Assembly: GCA_031290315.1 (NCBI GenBank)
Contig: JAITNS010000071.1
Coordinates: forward strand, 1 to 10,072
Direction of reading: 5' to 3'
DNA: 10,072 nt
From: Puniceicoccales bacterium
GTDB taxonomy: Bacteria; Verrucomicrobiota; Verrucomicrobiia; Opitutales; LL51
Shown: positions 6,997 through 10,072 of the stretch, in pieces
Layout of the letters: every line of letters starts with the position of its first letter
Numbering within the stretch: position 1 is the first letter of the stretch
Translations under genes and position numbers: made by a program
Notes under the pieces: generated by a model
Seen by the model: the letters and a program-made list of their open reading frames with translations, nothing else
The model's database searches: none
What the model was told of the DNA's origin: nothing

Positions 6997-9030
6997 TCAC
7001 TTTAATTGCCATTTTGATGCGGACTTTGATGAATCCTTTTTCAAAATTTCTGAACGCTTTTGTTTTGGCGTTTGTTGCTGTTGCGTCAATTTCAATTTCG
7101 ATTTTGATGCGAATAATAATAAGTCCCTCTTAAAAGCTTCAAAAGCTTTTTCTTCTTCTGATGTTGGCAGATTTCCTTCTGTTTCTTTTCGAGCAGACTC
7201 AACCATATCTTTTGTCGATGCTCCTTCTGCAACTGGATATGTTTTCTGAAATTTTCCAATAAAGGTTCCCTGCAGGCCAAACACAATCGTATCCCATGGT
7301 TTAAATGGATGCTGTATGCAATCATCAAACATATCCTTCGCACGCTTGAGCAACATATCTTTCATTTGACTTAAGCCTTCTTCGCTATACTGGGAACATT
7401 GGCCTTTTGCTGCAATGTCTACTTTTTCACCTGTCACCTTAACTACCTGTTCTTCAGTTATCTTTAACGCATTGCCCCAGTACGCGCTTGGTATTACGTC
7501 CACCATACGTTCCTCGACATATTGCACAAAAAGCACTACATGATTTAATAATTCTTTAGAAACGTCACGACCAAATAATTTTAATTCGGGTTTTGATACG
7601 GAAAGTAATAAACCCTTCCTTAAAACCTTTGAAGGCTCTTCCTGCTGTTGCTGTTGCGTCAATTCCAATTTCGATTTTGATGCAAGCAATAATAAGTCTC
7701 TCTCAAAATCTTTAAAAGTTTTTTCTTCTTCTGATGTTGGCGGATTTTCTTCTGCTTCTTCTTGGGCGAATCTACAAATGTCCCTCGTTGCTTTTCCTTC
7801 CATTTCCGGATATGTTGACAAAAAACGATCTCCATCGCCCTTCTTTAGACCCGAATTAACCATGAGCCATGAAGCGAATGGACCACTCATACAATAATCA
7901 AAAAAATTTTCCGTAAGTTTACAAAATATATCTTTAATTGCATCTAATTCTTCTGACTTATAATAAAAAAATCGATATGTTTCTGCAAGGGTATCCACTT
8001 TTTTTCGTGTTACCTCAATTGATTGTTGCTTAGCTAATTCGAATGCTTTATTCCATAATGTTTTTGGTAAAAGCTTTACCACACAACTCCCCGTATACTT
8101 CATAATAGTCTCCACATGACCTAATAATTCTCCACGAATAGTCCACGCACCAAATAAATAACATTTAAAAAAATCTGCTTGGTCTTTTAAAGCTGTTAAT
8201 ATCAGATCACAATAAAACAATTCGCTAAAACCTAAGGACAAATGTCGTTCATCATGATAGAGGTTACAGAAATCAATAAAAAAAAGATCCTGGTACTTTC
8301 TGTCCCCAATTAGAGGCGGTACATGTCCGCATAATTCACAATGGACCCATATTTTTTGTAGAAAATTTATAGCTTGTATCGTATGCCTGATCATTTCTAT
8401 TCTATTTGCTGCCGTTCCCCAGTCCAAACCGGTAATCGCTTCTTTATGCTTATGGGCATTTGGGTCGAGAATATTAGGGAAAGGCATAGCATTGCCGACT
8501 TTAAAGCTCGCGGTATAATCGCCGCAATTAATTGGAGCAACCATGCACTGCAAAAAGGGAAACTCTTCTTTGAATTGCCCCAACGATTCCCCAAGAGACA
8601 ATCCTGAATTTGAATTCCAGAACTTTAAAAATTCTTGCACAAGCGCTACACGCATCCTATTACCTATTGTATTTTTTTTTAAATCTTGTTCCTTCAGAAT
8701 ATAATCCTTACTTTGAAAGATTGCCTGCTTGAGCCTACTGACGTCATTAAGGCGAGCACAAGGGCAATTAAATTTTCTTATATCCGTAAAAACATCTTCC
8801 ACATTGGTTGCATTATTTTGTTCAATATAATTGGCCAATCCAAAACCTAAATAAGGGAATATCCGGTCGAGCTCCTGGATGACATCTTCCCCTGACGCAC
8901 CTTTCTCTTGTTCTATAAGTGCTACAGCACTTCTCCAATTAGATACAGGAGCAGATGCGAATGCAAAATTAAAACAGTAACTGGCTACTAATAAAATGCC
9001 ACCGATGAACGTATATTTATTATTAATCAT
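6997..9030 (-). CDS. Secreted protein of unknown function with tandem duplication
   Basis: I do not recognise the family. The 677-residue product starts with a Sec-type signal peptide (IGGILLVASYCFNFAFA, likely cut after A25 or A27), so it is probably exported. Residues 28-291 are unique, with several cysteines (C89, C91, C162, C169, C231, C234, including CPC and HCELCGH) that suggest disulfides or a metal site. Residues 292-463 and 485-653 are two copies of one module. They share LFG...ELLxHV, KVD, DC-x3-PF, TYP-x2-EG, PTSEEEK and a conserved end RDLLL-x-ASKSKL-x-LTQQQQ. A short related motif recurs at 472-485 (LLLSVSKPELKL) and at the very C-terminus (SSKSASKWQLK). The protein is rich in charged helices and Gln. 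No Shine-Dalgarno is seen before the ATG. It precedes the ABC genes by 77 bases and may share their mRNA. A host-interaction or surface role is possible but speculative. Confidence 0.85.
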   Translation of the reverse strand: MINNKYTFIGGILLVASYCFNFAFASAPVSNWRSAVALIEQEKGASGEDVIQELDRIFPYLGFGLANYIEQNNATNVEDVFTDIRKFNCPCARLNDVSRLKQAIFQSKDYILKEQDLKKNTIGNRMRVALVQEFLKFWNSNSGLSLGESLGQFKEEFPFLQCMVAPINCGDYTASFKVGNAMPFPNILDPNAHKHKEAITGLDWGTAANRIEMIRHTIQAINFLQKIWVHCELCGHVPPLIGDRKYQDLFFIDFCNLYHDERHLSLGFSELFYCDLILTALKDQADFFKCYLFGAWTIRGELLGHVETIMKYTGSCVVKLLPKTLWNKAFELAKQQSIEVTRKKVDTLAETYRFFYYKSEELDAIKDIFCKLTENFFDYCMSGPFASWLMVNSGLKKGDGDRFLSTYPEMEGKATRDICRFAQEEAEENPPTSEEEKTFKDFERDLLLLASKSKLELTQQQQQEEPSKVLRKGLLLSVSKPELKLFGRDVSKELLNHVVLFVQYVEERMVDVIPSAYWGNALKITEEQVVKVTGEKVDIAAKGQCSQYSEEGLSQMKDMLLKRAKDMFDDCIQHPFKPWDTIVFGLQGTFIGKFQKTYPVAEGASTKDMVESARKETEGNLPTSEEEKAFEAFKRDLLLFASKSKLKLTQQQQTPKQKRSEILKKDSSKSASKWQLK
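7072..7578 (-). repeat. Tandem protein-repeat module, copy 2 (within the secreted protein gene)
   Basis: Codes for residues 485-653. Its 3' part is nearly identical in DNA to that of copy 1: the stretch reading TGTTGCTGTTGCGTCAAT on the plus strand near 7071 recurs near 7647, and the match continues through the TTTTTCTTCTTCTGATGTTGG segment with scattered differences. The 5' parts agree mainly at protein level. The uneven similarity suggests an old duplication with later gene conversion at the 3' end, or purifying selection there. Confidence 0.8.
7642..8157 (-). repeat. Tandem protein-repeat module, copy 1 (within the secreted protein gene)
   Basis: Codes for residues 292-463, the first of two modules. 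It ends in five glutamines (copy 2 ends in four). The 21-residue linker to copy 2 includes a truncated copy of the LLL-SKSKL motif, as if the end of the module itself had been duplicated separately. Confidence 0.8.
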
Positions 9031-9175
9031 GAAACCACTATGTTGTGCCTTGTTTCTGAAGACAAGTTTTTTTTACCTAAAATGAAAAGTATAAGAAAAA
9101 CTTTTATAGTCTATATTTTTTAACTTATAATTTTATATATTCAAAATATAGGATTTCCTTGAACGCAACGGAGGT

Positions 9176-9196
9176 CCAATGGAATTCATCCCCTGG
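9176..9196. repeat. Degraded type III palindrome
   Basis: The right half CATCCCCTGG and the left context GGAGGTCCA match the type III hairpin at 4146-4166 (preceded there by GGAGGT). The left arm reads CCAATGGAAT, so pairing is partly lost. This looks like a decayed copy in the plus orientation. Confidence 0.5.
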
Positions 9197-9230
9197 AAAT
9201 AAAAAAATAAATAAGGGCTCCTCGCCCTTA
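9197..9230 (-). terminator. Candidate rho-independent terminator on the minus strand
   Basis: Read leftward, stem TAAGGGC/GCCCTTA with loop GAGGA is followed by TTTATTTTTTTATTT. The seven-pair stem with a T-rich tail is a plausible intrinsic terminator. No leftward gene lies directly upstream of it, so it would either stop antisense transcription from beyond yraN or act in the 5' leader of the secreted-protein gene if that transcript starts further right. The hairpin also occupies the type II position of the inverted composite element. Confidence 0.45.
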
Positions 9231-9307
9231 TAATCCTCGCCAGGAAACATTGTTTCCTGGACCTTAATACCGCCCTGGAACACGTGCATTGCACGTGTTC
9301 CAGGGCG
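9212..9307 (-). repeat. Composite hairpin repeat, inverted and diverged copy (IV-III-II)
   Basis: Read on the minus strand this repeats the order found at 4096-4190. First comes a long hairpin at 9271-9307 with perfect 18-base arms (one arm is CGCCCTGGAACACGTGCA) around one base. Then, after a short linker ending AAGGTCC, a hairpin at 9240-9260 has 10-base perfect arms CCAGGAAACA/TGTTTCCTGG. Then, after GCGAGGATTA, comes TAAGGGC/GCCCTTA at 9212-9230. Outer stem bases (GCCCT/AGGGC, CCAGG/CCTGG, GGGC/GCCC) agree with the other copies, while inner stem bases differ on both arms with pairing kept. The relation to the other copies is my reading by eye and rests on shared order, linkers and outer stems. 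Confidence 0.65.
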
Positions 9308-9330
9308 AATTAATTCCCGGCCAGGTTGGT

Positions 9331-9462
9331 TAAGGTCAAAGAATAATATTCTTTGACCTATTTCTTGGCCCTAGATTGGATGTCGTTGGAACCAATCCAG
9401 GGCCATAAAGGAGGTCTAGGGGATACTATCCCCTGGCAGAGTATGGGACGAGTCCCATATAT
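9331..9462. repeat. Composite hairpin repeat, copy B (types V-IV-III-II)
   Basis: Direct-orientation partner of 4061-4193, offset by exactly 5270 bases until the last loop. Type V is at 9333-9359 with 13-base perfect arms, where copy A has a G-T wobble. Type IV is at 9366-9405 with 14-base arms and one mismatch; its inner loop is unlike copy A's. Type III is at 9416-9436 with one mismatch. Type II is at 9442-9459 with arms TATGGGAC/GTCCCATA around GA, where copy A has TATGGGGC/GCCCCATA: the differing base has changed on both arms. Confidence 0.9.
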
Positions 9463-9531
9463 AATAGTAATAATAGTAAGGGCGATTAACCCCTGCTATT
9501 AAATTTTGAATGGTAAAATTTTCATCATCCT

Positions 9532-9537
9532 TATAAT
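9532..9537 (+). promoter_or_regulatory. Candidate -10 box of yraN (leaderless mRNA?)
   Basis: A consensus TATAAT ends nine bases before the yraN ATG, which would place the transcript start about at the start codon. TTGAAT at 9506-9511 is the nearest -35-like box, but its spacing of 20 bases is too long to be convincing. No Shine-Dalgarno precedes the ATG (the bases before it read CCTCC, the complement of one), which agrees with a leaderless or nearly leaderless mRNA. The 12 bases CCTTATAATCCT also occur near 9227, where they overlap a hairpin arm. Confidence 0.35.
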
Positions 9538-9546
9538 CCTCCTATT

Positions 9547-9909
9547 ATGACTACCCCACAGCAATTACTTGGCAACAATGGCGAAATTCAAGCCGCAAAT
9601 TTCTTGAAAAAAATAAAAAAATATAAAATCTTAGAAAAAAATTGGCGTTATAAGAATGGCGAAATCGATATTATTGCTCAAGATGGCCCTGTCACTGTAT
9701 TTGTCGAAGTCCGAACCCGTCAAAAAAATGCTCTCGTCCAAGGCTACTTCTCTGTCACAAAAAAGAAAAAAAATGCCCTCAAACCTACTATCCAAGCTTA
9801 TATCACTCAAAATTATCTCCAATTCTTCCGCTTCGATGTCGTCGAAATTACTCATAATAATGACCATTTCGAAATATTTCATTACGAAAATATCCCCCTC
9901 TTTACATAA
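9547..9909 (+). CDS. yraN: YraN family (UPF0102) nuclease-like protein
   Basis: Member of a small, widespread family with a restriction-endonuclease-like (PD-(D/E)XK) fold, thought to act on DNA or RNA ends; its exact role is not established. The 120-residue length is normal for the family. Conserved segments are GNNGEIQAANFL (residues 9-20), ILEKNWRYKNGEIDIIAQD (33-51) and VFVEVRTR (56-63). The putative metal-binding residues are Glu14, Asp42 within GEIDI and Glu58 within VEV; R59 stands where classic nucleases have Lys, as in many YraN proteins. The start is chosen because the family's conserved G-x-x-G-E lies just after it. No Shine-Dalgarno is seen, but a TATAAT box lies directly upstream. 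The protein is unusually lysine-rich (KKIKKYK, KKKKN). The next gene begins 47 bases after the stop. Confidence 0.9.
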   Translation: MTTPQQLLGNNGEIQAANFLKKIKKYKILEKNWRYKNGEIDIIAQDGPVTVFVEVRTRQKNALVQGYFSVTKKKKNALKPTIQAYITQNYLQFFRFDVVEITHNNDHFEIFHYENIPLFT

Positions 9910-9956
9910 TCGCAAAATTTGTTTGCATTATCCTTTCTTACTATATTCCATATATT

Positions 9957-10072
9957 ATGACAAATTTAATAAATGTACTAATAAATACCCTCGAAGGCCT
10001 TAAACGACAAGGCCAAATAACTATCCCTTTAAGTACAGAAAATTTCGCTTTCTTAAATAAAAATTCCGTAAA
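9957..10072 (+). CDS. 5' fragment of a gene, possibly uracil-DNA glycosylase
   Basis: An open frame runs from ATG at 9957 to the right edge, 38 whole codons, with no stop. It reads MTNLINVLINTLEGLKRQG and continues with an ITIPLSTENFAFL segment. This pattern (a short helical leader, then LKxxG followed by a strand and a SxExxAxL helix) reminds me of the N-terminus of family 4/5-like uracil-DNA glycosylases of Verrucomicrobiota, but no catalytic motif is in view, so the name is a guess. There is no Shine-Dalgarno. A TTGTTT (9919-9924), 17-base spacer, TATATT (9942-9947) pair upstream would give a transcript starting a few bases before the ATG. It could equally be co-transcribed with yraN. Confidence 0.4.
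   Translation, partial: MTNLINVLINTLEGLKRQGQITIPLSTENFAFLNKNSV

Larger units (their letters stand above)
9031..9546. other. Divergent intergenic gap with second palindrome array
   Basis: No coding frame is convincing here. The gap separates the leftward secreted-protein gene from rightward yraN, so both promoters should lie in it. Positions 9031-9165 are very AT-rich and probably hold the leftward promoter; I see several weak -10-like boxes and no clear pair. Positions 9166-9307 carry a degraded type III palindrome and an inverted composite element. Positions 9331-9462 carry the direct copy of the 4061-4193 repeat. Positions 9463-9546 are AT-rich, with ATAATAGTA twice in tandem near 9461-9478 and an AAATTTT/AAAATTT inverted pair near 9501-9522, followed by the presumed yraN promoter. 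Confidence 0.75.

Noticed and set aside
6953..7249. Plus-strand 98-residue frame rich in Phe and Asp
   Set aside because: It is the reverse complement of the repeat-rich Lys/Gln/Ser end of the secreted-protein gene; the odd composition is a product of that, and there is no ribosome binding site.
4061..9462. Composite transposon bounded by two insertion-type ends
   Set aside because: The repeats are direct and made of internal palindromes, no transposase gene lies within or beside them, and no target-site duplication is evident.
9656..10003. Plus-strand 115-residue frame overlapping yraN and the following gene
   Set aside because: It overlaps most of yraN in another frame and runs into the next gene; yraN has clear family motifs and this frame has none.

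Overview
The window is a moderately AT-rich bacterial segment with six protein-coding genes: four complete and one 3'-truncated call that I trust, plus one weak fragment at the right edge. There is no rRNA, tRNA, CRISPR array or transposase. The AlaS has the form I associate with the Planctomycetes-Verrucomicrobia-Chlamydiae group (GNWSFG after HHTFFEML, with a long GDTKG...SPLCIEIWNLVF segment). The fabV gene and the long substrate-binding protein also fit a Verrucomicrobiota (Opitutae-like) bacterium. That placement is an inference from remembered family features, not from a search.

Layout from left to right. (1) 1-3781, minus strand: fabV (enoyl-ACP reductase) followed by alaS (alanyl-tRNA synthetase). 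They overlap by four bases (ATGA), so they are very probably co-transcribed and translationally coupled; alaS runs off the left edge a few codons short of its expected end. (2) 3782-4198: no gene. This gap is packed with hairpin-forming palindromes. (3) 4199-9030, minus strand: a secreted protein of unknown function with a 170-residue tandem duplication, then an ABC-transporter ATPase, then a membrane-anchored substrate-binding protein. The order suggests one operon, but no permease gene is present. (4) 9031-9546: no gene. This is a second palindrome array plus the divergent promoter region. (5) 9547 to the end, plus strand: a YraN-family nuclease-like protein and the first 38 codons of another gene, possibly a uracil-DNA glycosylase.

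The most striking structure is in the two gaps. A composite element of consecutive hairpins (called here types IV-III-II, often preceded by a type V hairpin) occurs once in full in the left gap, next to a partial copy, and twice in the right gap, once inverted. Between copies the stem sequences change on both arms together, so pairing is kept while sequence is not. Two copies are direct repeats exactly 5270 bases apart and bracket the ABC/secreted-protein cluster, making it a candidate excisable or imported module.

The genes on the two sides of this cluster are housekeeping functions (fatty-acid synthesis, translation, DNA maintenance). The bracketed cluster looks like accessory uptake and secretion functions. 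The missing permease means the transporter must borrow one from elsewhere or is decaying.
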